Below the pieces are notes generated by a model. That model was not told the DNA's origin. It made no database searches and saw nothing but the letters and a program-made list of their open reading frames with translations. A DNA stretch of 64,000 nt from an uncultured beta proteobacterium (GTDB lineage Bacteria; Pseudomonadota; Gammaproteobacteria; Burkholderiales; Burkholderiaceae_C): assembly GCA_903830985.1 (NCBI GenBank), contig CAIKVZ010000033.1, positions 62,001 through 126,000 of the forward strand, given 5' to 3'. A program made the position numbers and the translations under genes. Below, piece by piece: positions 44,224 to 52,704 of this stretch. Position 1 is the stretch's first letter, and each line of letters begins with the position of its first letter.

Positions 44224-45192
44224 ATGGGCGAATTCGAACTGATCGAGCGCTTTTTTCTGCGCCCGGCGCGCCGCGCGGCCCTGGGTGGGGGTGACGATTG
44301 TGCGCTGCTGGCCGTGGCGCCGGGCATGCAACTGGCCATTTCATGCGACATGCTGGTCGAAGGCCGACATTTTCTGTCCACGGTCGATCCGCAGTGGCTG
44401 GGCCACAAGGCGCTGGCCGTGAACCTGAGCGACCTGGCTGCCTGCGGTGCCCAGCCCCTGGCCTTCAGCCTGGCGTTGGCCATGCCGCGCGCTGAGGCGG
44501 CTTGGCTGGAGCCCTTTGCCCGAGGCCTGCTGGCGCTGGCCGACGCGCACGACTGCGAGCTCATCGGCGGCGACACCACCCAGGGGCCGCTGAACATCTG
44601 CATCACAGTGTTCGGTGAAGTGCCGGCCGGCGGCGCCTTGTTGCGCAGCGGCGCCAGGGTCGGCGACGACCTGTATGTCAGCGGCACGGTGGGTGACGCA
44701 CGTCTGGCGCTGGAAGTTTTCCGCGGCGGCCTGTCGGTGCCGCAAGAGGTGTTTGCCCAGGCGCGCGCGCGCATGGAGCAGCCTGCGCCGCGCGTGGCGC
44801 TGGGCATCGCGTTGCGCGGCGTGGCCAGCGCCGCCATCGACGTCAGCGATGGCCTGCTGGGTGACCTGCGCCACATCCTGAAGCAGTCCGGCGTTGGGGC
44901 CTGCATCCAGACCGAAGTCGCGGTGACGCTGATGGCGACGCCCCTGGAGGTGCCCGGCCTTGAACTCTCCACGGCGCAGCGACTGGACTATGTATTGGCC
45001 GGCGGTGACGACTACGAACTGCTGTTCACCGCACCACACGAAGGGCGCGCGGCGGTGCAGGCGGCGGCGGCGCAGAGTGCGACGGCGGTGACGCGCATCG
45101 GCAGCATCGAGTCCGGCAGCAGCGTGCGTCTGCTGGATCGGCAAGGGCAGCAGATGCCCAACAGCTACGGCTCGTTCGACCACTTCGCCTGA
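44224..45192 (+). CDS. thiL: Thiamine-monophosphate kinase
   Basis: Last step of thiamine diphosphate synthesis: ATP-dependent phosphorylation of thiamine phosphate. The 322 residues have the AIR-synthase-like architecture: N-terminal [63 protein letters not shown], then [15 protein letters not shown] and GGDDYELLF. The start at 44224, four bases after apaG, is supported by the family start; the frame is open further upstream inside apaG. Confidence 0.95.
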   Translation: MGEFELIERFFLRPARRAALGGGDDCALLAVAPGMQLAISCDMLVEGRHFLSTVDPQWLGHKALAVNLSDLAACGAQPLAFSLALAMPRAEAAWLEPFARGLLALADAHDCELIGGDTTQGPLNICITVFGEVPAGGALLRSGARVGDDLYVSGTVGDARLALEVFRGGLSVPQEVFAQARARMEQPAPRVALGIALRGVASAAIDVSDGLLGDLRHILKQSGVGACIQTEVAVTLMATPLEVPGLELSTAQRLDYVLAGGDDYELLFTAPHEGRAAVQAAAAQSATAVTRIGSIESGSSVRLLDRQGQQMPNSYGSFDHFA

Positions 45193-45211
45193 GAAGAACG
45201 GCGCTGTCGCG

Positions 45212-46045
45212 CTAGTTCAGATCCGGCCGCTCCACCAGCGTGGACAGTGGCAACCGCGCCAGTTCCTGCAGCAGCAGTGCCAGCTGCAGTCCCGCCGCGT
45301 CGATCACGGCGCGGCCCTTCGCTGCGGTGGCGTTGGCGGCATTGCCGGCGGCGCCGGCCGCGTTGTAGTCCTGCATCTGCCAGCCCAGTTTGGCACTGCG
45401 CCCGTTGCCCAGAATCGGGTACTGTTCGGCCCGGGTCTGCGAGGTCGAAGGAAAATCGCGCGCTTGCTCCATGGCCACCCATTGCGGTCGCAGCGCCAGC
45501 ATCATGGAGGTTTCCTGATCCCCGGCATGGATGCCGAAGCGCTGTTCTTGCGCATTGAACAGACTGTCGACCTCTCCGCCCAGCGGTAGCGTGAACCAAT
45601 TGCTGGCATAGACGATGAGCCCGTGCTGGCAACGCAGGTCGCGCGCCACGATGTCGAGCAGGCTCACTTGGCCACCGTGCGCGTTGAACAGCAGCAGCTT
45701 CTTCACGCCGGCGCGCGCGATGCTGGCGCCCAGGTCCATCCAGACGCGCATCGTGGTCTCGGCGCTCAAGCTCAGCGTGCCTGGGAAACGCTCGTGCTCT
45801 GCGCTGCGTCCCACGGCCTGCGTCGGCAGGAACAGCACAGGTGCCGATTCAGGCAGATGCTCCAGCGAAGCGGCAATCACACCGTCGACGAGGTCCTGGT
45901 CCACGCTCAGCGGCAGGTGTGGCCCATGCTGTTCCGTCGCCGCCACCGGCAGCACGGCGACCGTGCGCGCGGCCAGGCCCGACGCCATGGCCAGGGTGAA
46001 GTCACGGGTCGACAGGTCGGCCCAGAAGCGTGATGGGTGGTTCAT
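45212..46045 (-). CDS. Creatininase-family amidohydrolase
   Basis: 277-residue cytoplasmic hydrolase of the creatininase superfamily. Metal-binding and active-site segments are present: ATEQHGPHLPLSVDQDL (E38, H40, D49), FNAHGG (H123), and IHAGDQETSMML (H173, E178). The family includes creatininase, FAPy deformylases and MftE-like peptidases, so the substrate cannot be named. An Ala/Asn-rich stretch (YNAAGAAGNAANATAAKGRA) lies before the C-terminal helix. It is convergent with thiL (19 bases between stops) and divergent from the kinase gene. Confidence 0.85.
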   Translation of the reverse strand: MNHPSRFWADLSTRDFTLAMASGLAARTVAVLPVAATEQHGPHLPLSVDQDLVDGVIAASLEHLPESAPVLFLPTQAVGRSAEHERFPGTLSLSAETTMRVWMDLGASIARAGVKKLLLFNAHGGQVSLLDIVARDLRCQHGLIVYASNWFTLPLGGEVDSLFNAQEQRFGIHAGDQETSMMLALRPQWVAMEQARDFPSTSQTRAEQYPILGNGRSAKLGWQMQDYNAAGAAGNAANATAAKGRAVIDAAGLQLALLLQELARLPLSTLVERPDLN

Positions 46046-46163
46046 GGCGATATCTTAGGCGGTCCGGCCCATGGCGCTCCTGGCGATCCGACTGTGGTGC
46101 AGCGAGCAGACGCGTGCGTCCTGGTCGGCGCATGCTGCGGTGTACGTGACGGGTTCGCCGCGC

Positions 46164-46185
46164 CGTGTAGGGCAGACCCTACACG
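46164..46185. promoter_or_regulatory. Perfect dyad upstream of the histidine kinase gene (site 1)
   Basis: CGTGTAGGG (46164-46172), a 4-base spacer CAGA, and CCCTACACG (46177-46185) form a perfect 9-bp inverted repeat about 84 bases before the kinase start. The core GTAGGG-N4-CCCTAC recurs with one change at 48061. The encoded NarL-type regulator is the obvious candidate binder; this is inferred. Confidence 0.55.
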
Positions 46186-46268
46186 CGGTCGGAATCGCCC
46201 GATCGCATTCTTCAACGGTATGAGGCATGATGCTGCATGTTCCATAAATTACATCAAGCAGCCGCCCA

Positions 46269-47435
46269 GTGTCCGTTCTGACTGTGGGCGCACCAGATTT
46301 CGCGGCCGGGCACGCGCGTGAACTGCGCTTCCGCGCCGTTTTTGACAACTCCCCCGTAGGCATGGCCATCGCCAATGCTGACGCCGGTCTGCTGGAGGCC
46401 AACGAGGCGCTGGCCAGTTTGTTGGGCTATGCGCGCAGCGAAATGCAGGGCATGTCCATCGCCCACTTTACCCATGACGACGACTGGCCGTTGGAGCGCC
46501 ACTTGTTGCATGAGCTCTTTTCCGGCAGACGCAGTTCCTATTGCCTCGACAAGCGCTATGCAAGCAAGTCCGGAAAGCCGCTGTGGGTGCGCCTGTTGGT
46601 CACAGCCATGCCCAACGCGCAGGGCGCATCGGTTTGCGCCCTGGGCATGGTGGTGGATCTGACGGAGCGCCGGCAATCCAACGCCGAACTGCGCATGGTG
46701 GCGTCGACCGTCGAATCACAGGCGGCGCGACTGGGACAATTGAACCAAGACCTGGGTCACTCCCACCAGCGGCTGCGTGAGATGGCGGCGCAGAACGAGG
46801 CCACGCTGGAGCAGGAGCGCAAGCACATCGCGCTGGAAGTGCACGACGAACTGGGTCAGGTGCTCACCGCCCTGCGCATGAACATGTCGCTGCTGGAAAT
46901 GCGCCTGGGTGCGCAGGTGCCGGCCCTGCTCGACGAAATGCAGGGCATGAAGGAGTTGGTGGACCGTGCCATCCAGGGCGTGCGCAATGTGGCCACAAGC
47001 CTGCGCCCGGTGGCGTTGGACATGGGGTTGGTGGGCGCGCTCGAATGGCAGTGCCAGGAATTTTCCCGCCACACGGCTGTGGCCTGCGCCTTTCATGCGC
47101 GCCAGGGCAACATCGAACTCGAGGAAAGACGCGCCGTGGTGGTTTTTCGCATCGTGCAGGAATCGCTCACCAACATCGCCCGTTACGCCGGTGCCAGTCA
47201 AGTCGATGTCAGCCTGGGGCGACGCGGCGACGAACTGTGGCTGCAGGTGATCGACAACGGCACCGGTTTCGATCAGGCGGCGGTGGCCAGGAAAAAATCC
47301 TTTGGCTTGCTGGGGATGAAGGAGCGCGCGCTTGCGTTGGGCGGCCGGGTGGAGATAGCCAGCGCTACGGGAAGCGGCACGGCAATCAGCGTTGTGATCC
47401 CCATCGGAGCGGGTGTGATCGGGGTCGAATCATGA
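46269..47435 (+). CDS. Soluble PAS-domain histidine kinase (HisKA_3/NarX-UhpB type)
   Basis: 388-residue sensor kinase without membrane helices. A PAS domain spans about 20-135 (FRAVFDNSPVGMAIANADAG, ending GMVVDLTERR); a coiled linker leads to the HisKA_3 dimerisation domain with phospho-acceptor H192 in IALEVHDELGQVLTALRMNM; the ATPase domain has IVQESLTNIARYAGAS (N box), VIDNGTGFD and FGLLGMKERALALGG. The GTG start at 46269 lacks an obvious ribosome site, so the exact start is not firm. ATGA overlap with the response regulator downstream marks a cognate pair. Confidence 0.9.
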   Translation: MSVLTVGAPDFAAGHARELRFRAVFDNSPVGMAIANADAGLLEANEALASLLGYARSEMQGMSIAHFTHDDDWPLERHLLHELFSGRRSSYCLDKRYASKSGKPLWVRLLVTAMPNAQGASVCALGMVVDLTERRQSNAELRMVASTVESQAARLGQLNQDLGHSHQRLREMAAQNEATLEQERKHIALEVHDELGQVLTALRMNMSLLEMRLGAQVPALLDEMQGMKELVDRAIQGVRNVATSLRPVALDMGLVGALEWQCQEFSRHTAVACAFHARQGNIELEERRAVVVFRIVQESLTNIARYAGASQVDVSLGRRGDELWLQVIDNGTGFDQAAVARKKSFGLLGMKERALALGGRVEIASATGSGTAISVVIPIGAGVIGVES

Positions 47436-48064
47436 TTCGCATCGTCATCGCCGACGATCACGCCATCGTGCGCGGTGGCCTGAAGCAGATCTTTGCGCTG
47501 GTGCCGGATTTTTCGGTCGTGGGCGAAGCGGCGAATGCCCGCGAGGTGCTGGCACAGTTGCACGGCGACGCGATGGACCTGCTGCTGCTGGACTTGAACA
47601 TGCCCGGCACCACGGGAACGGCTTTGTTGGCGCGGGTCAAGGCGCAGCGTCCCGATCTGCCGGTGCTGGTGCTGAGCATGCACAACGAACCTCAGCTGGT
47701 GGCGCGCGCCATCAAGGCTGGTGCCAATGGCTATGTCACCAAGGACTGCGAACCGGCCATCCTGCTGGCTGCGATTCGCAAGGTGGCGGCCCGCGGCAAA
47801 TACATTTCGCCCGAGTTGGCGGAAAGCATGGCCTTCGCCAACCTGGCGGTGGCACCGGGCGCACCGCACAGCCTGCTGTCCGAGCGTGAGTTGGAGGTTT
47901 TTCGTTTGCTCATTGCCGGCCGGGCCGTGCACGAAATCGCCCATGACCTGGGCATCAGCAGCAAGACCGTCAGCACCCACAAGGTACGCCTGCTGGAGAA
48001 GATGAACCTGGGCAGCCTGGTGGACCTGCTGCGCTACGCCATGGAGCATGAGCTGCTGGTGTAG
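47432..48064 (+). CDS. NarL/FixJ-family response regulator
   Basis: 210-residue regulator: receiver domain with D8/D9, phospho-acceptor D54 (LLLLDLNMPGTTG), Ser/Thr in VLVLSMH and Lys in YVTKDCEP, then a LuxR-type helix-turn-helix at about 147-205 (LLSERELEVFRLLIAGRAVH, EIAHDLGISSKTVSTHKVRL). The partner of the upstream kinase, sharing an ATGA overlap. Its stop codon lies inside the second GTAGGG-N4-GCCTAC dyad, suggesting autoregulation or control of the genes that follow. Confidence 0.94.
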   Translation: MIRIVIADDHAIVRGGLKQIFALVPDFSVVGEAANAREVLAQLHGDAMDLLLLDLNMPGTTGTALLARVKAQRPDLPVLVLSMHNEPQLVARAIKAGANGYVTKDCEPAILLAAIRKVAARGKYISPELAESMAFANLAVAPGAPHSLLSERELEVFRLLIAGRAVHEIAHDLGISSKTVSTHKVRLLEKMNLGSLVDLLRYAMEHELLV

Positions 48065-48076
48065 GGCGTAGCCTAC
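48061..48076. promoter_or_regulatory. Second dyad, overlapping the response-regulator stop (site 2)
   Basis: GTAGGG-CGTA-GCCTAC: 5-bp perfect arms, same arm sequence and same spacing as the site upstream of the kinase (46167-46182), one base different in the arms. It lies 91 bases before the ATG at 48152 of the receiver gene. No other copy was noticed in the window. Confidence 0.45.
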
Positions 48077-48151
48077 GGCACGCGAAAAATCCGAGCCAAA
48101 AATGAGCATCGTCTGATGGCGCCAGAGGCTCTGGTCGCGCACGATCACGCC

Positions 48152-48547
48152 ATGGCCCTGAATCTGCTCATCGTCGACGACTCGGAACTGGTGCGCGCCA
48201 GCCTGCGTGGCCTGGTTGCGGACATCCCGGGTGTGGCCACGGTGCATGCAGCCGCCAGCCTGGCGCGGGCCATGGCATGCGCACGCAGCGAAGCCCCCGA
48301 TCTGGTTGTGCTGGACCTGCACCTGCCCGACGGCAATGCGGTCGAGGTCATACCGGCGCTGCTCGAGCTGGTCCCCGGCGTGCAGATCGCCGTGCTGACC
48401 AACGACGTCCACCCTGTCAACCGCGCCAGAAGTCTGGCCGCAGGCGCGCACTGGTTTTTTGACAAATCCACCGAGTTCGACCAAATGCTGAACGTGGTGC
48501 GGCAACAAGCCGCGCTGTGCCAGCCCAACTACCCGAGGACCGTATGA
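48152..48547 (+). CDS. Stand-alone receiver-domain protein
   Basis: Single CheY-like receiver of 131 residues with no output domain. [14 protein letters not shown] holds the acidic pair, D55 ([11 protein letters not shown]) is the phospho-acceptor, the Thr in VLTND and the Lys in FFDKSTEF complete the active site. A start 12 codons earlier (48116) is possible; neither has a good ribosome site, and 48152 matches the usual receiver start. The stop overlaps the downstream chemoreceptor ATG (ATGA). It could take phosphate from the kinase next door or from CheA and act on the motor or on the following proteins. Confidence 0.85.
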   Translation: MALNLLIVDDSELVRASLRGLVADIPGVATVHAAASLARAMACARSEAPDLVVLDLHLPDGNAVEVIPALLELVPGVQIAVLTNDVHPVNRARSLAAGAHWFFDKSTEFDQMLNVVRQQAALCQPNYPRTV

Positions 48548-50217
48548 ACAAACTGAAGATCTCCACCCGCCTCATGTTGTTGATCGGTCTGATGTCGGTC
48601 CTGCTCATCGCCATCGGCGCCATGGGTCTGTTTGGCGTCGCACGGTCGAACGAGGCGCTGCGCACGGTCTATGAAGACCGCACCGTGTGCGTGGGCCAGA
48701 TCGCGGAGATCAACCGGCTCAATCTGCGCAACCGCTTGGCCATCGCCAACAGCCTGATGGATTCGAATCCCCAGGAGATCGAGCGTGACACGGCCGAAGT
48801 CGAGGCCAACATCGCGTCCATTTCCAAGGTCTGGGACGCCTACATGGCGACCACGCTCACGCCCACCGAGGCCCAACTGGCGCAGCAGCTGGCGCTGGAC
48901 CGCGGCCGCTTTGTCCAGGAGGGCTTGCGTCCCGCGGTGGCGGCACTGCGTACCGGCGACATGGCGCGCGCGCACAGCCTCGTGCTGGAGAAGATCCGCC
49001 CCCTGTATGCGCCGGTGGGTGCGGGCATTGATGCGCTCATGAAGCTGCAACTCGACGTGGCCAAGGAAGAGTACGACGGCGCCGTGGCGCGCTACAACAG
49101 CTTGCGCCTTTGGGCCCTGGCTTCCATCTTCGCCGGTGTACTGACCGCCGTGCTGTTCGGTCTGACGCTGATCCGCGGCATCTCCGGCTCCCTGGCCGAA
49201 GCGCTCGACGTGGCCCACGCCGTGGCCCAGGGTGATTTGAGTCACAACATCCACCTGGATGGGCGCGACGAAGTGGGACTGCTGCTGGTGGCCCTGGCCG
49301 AGATGCAGGGCAGCCTGTCCCATGTGGTGCGCAGCGTGCGCCAGGGATCTGATGGCGTGGCCACGGCCAGCGCGCAGATCGCCTCGGGCAACCACGACCT
49401 CAGTGCCCGCACCGAGAGCCAGGCCAGCGCACTGGAACAAACCTCGGCCTCCATGGAGCAGCTCGGCGCCACGGTCAAACAAAACGCCGACAGCGCCCAC
49501 CAAGCCAATCAGCTGGCCCTGACCGCCAGCAGCACGGCGGTGCGCGGTGGCGACGTGGTGGCGCAGGTGGTGGCGACCATGAAGGGCATCAACGACAGCT
49601 CGAAGAAGATCGCTGACATCATCCAGGTGATCGACGGCATCGCCTTTCAGACCAATATCCTTGCGCTCAACGCGGCCGTGGAAGCGGCGCGCGCCGGCGA
49701 ACAGGGTCGCGGCTTTGCCGTGGTAGCCACCGAGGTGCGCAACCTGGCCGGGCGTTCGGCGCAGGCGGCACGGGAAATCAAGAGCCTGATCCACTCGAGT
49801 GTGGAGCAGGTGGAGCGCGGCACGGTGCTGGTTGACGAGGCGGGCGTCACCATGCACGAGGTCGTCAGTGGCATCCGGCGTGTCACCGACCTGATGGGCG
49901 AGATCAGCGCCGCCAGTCGCGAACAAAGCGCCGGCGTGTCGCAGGTGGGCGAGGCGGTCACGCAGATGGACCAGGTGACGCAGCATAACGCCGCGCTGGT
50001 GGAGGAAATGGCGGCGGCGGCCAGCAGCCTGGAAACGCAGGCGCAGGAACTGGTGGCCACGGTGGCCGTGTTCCGGCTGGCCGACCCGCAGGGCGCGGCG
50101 TCGGCGCTGCGGCAACGGACGGACGCGCCATCACACGGGTCCCCAAGCCTTGTCTTGGCGGCGGCACCAAGGCGCACCCTGGAGGGCCAGCGGTCCGCCG
50201 CGGTGCCGCTGGGCTGA
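48544..50217 (+). CDS. Methyl-accepting chemotaxis protein (4HB sensor type)
   Basis: 557-residue chemoreceptor: membrane helix at about 9-30, a helical periplasmic sensor of about 155 residues (four-helix-bundle MCP type, [20 protein letters not shown] start), second helix at about 189-210, HAMP, and the signalling domain with the tip [21 protein letters not shown] near 365-385. It ends SAAVPLG with no CheR-docking pentapeptide. The ATG overlaps the receiver gene stop (ATGA), so it belongs to the kinase operon. The GGDEF-EAL gene begins 3 bases after its stop. Confidence 0.93.
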   Translation: MNKLKISTRLMLLIGLMSVLLIAIGAMGLFGVARSNEALRTVYEDRTVCVGQIAEINRLNLRNRLAIANSLMDSNPQEIERDTAEVEANIASISKVWDAYMATTLTPTEAQLAQQLALDRGRFVQEGLRPAVAALRTGDMARAHSLVLEKIRPLYAPVGAGIDALMKLQLDVAKEEYDGAVARYNSLRLWALASIFAGVLTAVLFGLTLIRGISGSLAEALDVAHAVAQGDLSHNIHLDGRDEVGLLLVALAEMQGSLSHVVRSVRQGSDGVATASAQIASGNHDLSARTESQASALEQTSASMEQLGATVKQNADSAHQANQLALTASSTAVRGGDVVAQVVATMKGINDSSKKIADIIQVIDGIAFQTNILALNAAVEAARAGEQGRGFAVVATEVRNLAGRSAQAAREIKSLIHSSVEQVERGTVLVDEAGVTMHEVVSGIRRVTDLMGEISAASREQSAGVSQVGEAVTQMDQVTQHNAALVEEMAAAASSLETQAQELVATVAVFRLADPQGAASALRQRTDAPSHGSPSLVLAAAPRRTLEGQRSAAVPLG

Positions 50218-50220
50218 GCC

Positions 50221-52704
50221 ATGGCGGCCCTGAGGCGAGCCCCGAATGCACAGAAACAGCAGCAGGCACTGCGCGCCAGCGAGGCCCGCTTGCGTGATTT
50301 TCTGGACGCCACGCCCGACGCCCTGCTGATCAGCGACGCGCAAGGCCTGGTCACCCTGGCGAACCGCCGGGTCGAAGCCCTGCTGGGTTACACCGAGCAG
50401 GAATTGCTCGGTCAGCCGATCGAAAGCCTGGTGCCACAGGCGCTGCACGGCCCGCATGCTGTCCTGCGAGCCGGCTTCGCCGCGAGCCCGGACGCACGCC
50501 GCATGGGGCACGGTCTGAGGGTCAGGGCACGGCGCAAGGACGGCAGCGAGTGCGACGTTGAGGTCAGCCTGAGCCGGGTTCAGACCAGGGAGGGCGTGTA
50601 TTTCGCCAGCGCTTTGCGCGATGTTTCGGCGCAGTTGCAGGCTCAGCAGGCGCTGCGCGAGAGCAATCGCCGCTTTCGCCAGCTGTTCGAAAAAAACACC
50701 TCGATCATGTTGCTCATTGAACCGGTCTCGGGTGAGATCCGGAACGCCAACGAGGCCGCGTCCCGGTTTTACGGCTATCCCAGAAACGTTCTGGTTGGCA
50801 TGCCCGTGAGCCGGATCAATACTCAGAGCGCGAAGTGCACGGCGCAGGAAATGAATCGTGCCGTGCGTGAGGAATGCATGCATTTCGTCTTTCAGCATCG
50901 ACTGGCGAGCGGCGCACTGCGTGACGTCGAGGTGCATGCCACGCCGATCGCGAGCGGCGGCGTGGCGCTGCTGTTATCCATCGTGCACGACATCACCGAG
51001 CGCCGCCACGCTGAGGCGCAGCTGCGCATTGCGGCGGCAGCCTTTGAGACGCAGGACAGCATGGTGGTGACCGACTCCGCCGGCGTGGTGCTGCGCGTGA
51101 ATCGCGCCTTCACCGCGTCCACAGGCTACACCGAGCAGGACATCGTGGGCCAAACGCCGTCGCTGCTGCAGTCGGGCCGGCACACCCCGGCTTTCTACCG
51201 CAGCATGTGGCGCAGCATCCGACGCAGCGGCGGTTGGAACGGCGAAATCTGGGATCGGCGCAAGAACGGCGAGGTCTACCCGAAGTGGTTGACGATCGCC
51301 GCGGTACGGGGCGAGAACGGGAAGGTGACGCACTACATCGGCACGCACCAGGACATCAGCGAGCGCAAGAAGGCCGAGGAGAAGATCCGCGAGCTGGCGT
51401 ATTTCGACCCGCTGACCGGACTGCCCAACCGGACCCTGCTGCTGGACCGGCTGCAGCAGTCCATGGCGGCCGGGGCCCGCAGCGGAAGTCGTGGCGCGCT
51501 GTTGTTCATCGACCTGGACAACTTCAAGTCACTGAACGACACCCATGGTCATGATGTGGGCGACACCCTGCTCAAACTGGTCGCGCAGCGACTCACGAAC
51601 TGCGTGCGTGAGGGCGATACCGTGGCGCGTCTGGGCGGTGACGAGTATGTCGTGTTGCTGAAAGATCTGGGCGAAGATGAAGTGGAGGCGGCAAAGGCCA
51701 CCGAGGCGGTGGCTGAAAAAGTCCTTGCCTGCCTGAATCAGCCCTACCTGTTCGACGGCATGACGCAGCGCAGCACGGCCAGCATCGGGGCCACCGTGTT
51801 TGCCGGCAACCAGGTGTCGATGGACGAACTGATGCGGCAAAGCGATCTGGCCATGTACAAGGCCAAGGACGCGGGGCGCAACACCTTCCGGTTTTTCGAT
51901 GCCGTGATGGAGCGCACGGTGCGCGAGCGCGCCGAACTGGAGAACGATCTGCGCCAGGGGCTTGCAGCGCAGCAGTTCCTGCTGTACTACCAGGCTCAGG
52001 TGACGCACAAAGGTCAGGTCACCGGCGCCGAAGCCCTGTTGCGCTGGCAGCATCCCGAACGCGGCCTGGTGGGTCCCGCCGAATTCATCCCCATGGCGGA
52101 GGAGACAGGCCTGATCCTGCCGCTGGGCACCTGGGTGCTGGAGACCGCCTGCACGCAGCTCGCGCTCTGGGCACAAGACGCCGCCACGGCGCATCTGACG
52201 GTGGCGGTGAACGTCAGTGCGCGCCAGTTCCAGCAGGGCGATTTCGTGCAACAGGTATTGGCGGTGCTGAGCGAAACCGGTGCCAATGCCCAGCGCCTGA
52301 AGCTCGAACTGACAGAGAGCCTGCTGGTGGCCAACATGGAGGAAGTCGTCGGCAAGATGGGCGCGCTCCAGGCCTGTGGCGTGGGCTTTTCGCTCGATGA
52401 CTTCGGTACCGGATACTCATCCCTGTCCTACCTTCGGCGCCTGCCGCTGGACCAGCTGAAAATCGACCAATCCTTTGTGCGTGATGTGCTGACCGATGTG
52501 AGCGCCGCAGCCATTGCCAGGACCATCGTGACGCTGGCGCAGAGCCTGGGTTTGAGCGTGATCGCCGAGGGGGTGGAAACCGTCGAGCAGCGCGACTTTC
52601 TGGCCCGTGCCGGTTGTCAGGCCTACCAAGGCTATCTGTTCAGCCGACCCCTGCCCGTGGCGGGATTCGAGGTCTTGGCGCAGGCCCGACACTCGGCCTA
52701 TTGA
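50221..52704 (+). CDS. Triple-PAS GGDEF-EAL protein (c-di-GMP turnover)
   Basis: 827-residue soluble protein. Three PAS domains lie at about 20-145, 145-270 and 270-395; the GGDEF domain has GGDEY at 472-476 with the inhibitory I-site RxxD at 463-466, exactly five residues before; the EAL domain has EALLRW from 604, ELTES, DDFGTGYSSLSYL, KIDQSFV and EGVET. Both catalytic sites look intact, so it may both make and break c-di-GMP. It follows the chemoreceptor by 3 bases, the last gene of a five-gene signalling run. Its end overlaps the convergent radical SAM gene by 7 bases. Confidence 0.94.
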   Translation: MAALRRAPNAQKQQQALRASEARLRDFLDATPDALLISDAQGLVTLANRRVEALLGYTEQELLGQPIESLVPQALHGPHAVLRAGFAASPDARRMGHGLRVRARRKDGSECDVEVSLSRVQTREGVYFASALRDVSAQLQAQQALRESNRRFRQLFEKNTSIMLLIEPVSGEIRNANEAASRFYGYPRNVLVGMPVSRINTQSAKCTAQEMNRAVREECMHFVFQHRLASGALRDVEVHATPIASGGVALLLSIVHDITERRHAEAQLRIAAAAFETQDSMVVTDSAGVVLRVNRAFTASTGYTEQDIVGQTPSLLQSGRHTPAFYRSMWRSIRRSGGWNGEIWDRRKNGEVYPKWLTIAAVRGENGKVTHYIGTHQDISERKKAEEKIRELAYFDPLTGLPNRTLLLDRLQQSMAAGARSGSRGALLFIDLDNFKSLNDTHGHDVGDTLLKLVAQRLTNCVREGDTVARLGGDEYVVLLKDLGEDEVEAAKATEAVAEKVLACLNQPYLFDGMTQRSTASIGATVFAGNQVSMDELMRQSDLAMYKAKDAGRNTFRFFDAVMERTVRERAELENDLRQGLAAQQFLLYYQAQVTHKGQVTGAEALLRWQHPERGLVGPAEFIPMAEETGLILPLGTWVLETACTQLALWAQDAATAHLTVAVNVSARQFQQGDFVQQVLAVLSETGANAQRLKLELTESLLVANMEEVVGKMGALQACGVGFSLDDFGTGYSSLSYLRRLPLDQLKIDQSFVRDVLTDVSAAAIARTIVTLAQSLGLSVIAEGVETVEQRDFLARAGCQAYQGYLFSRPLPVAGFEVLAQARHSAY

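Noticed and set aside
43803-44972. N-terminal extension of rpe through apaG and thiL
   Set aside because: The frame is open but the Rpe family N-terminus starts at 43802, and the extension is antisense to two well-supported genes.
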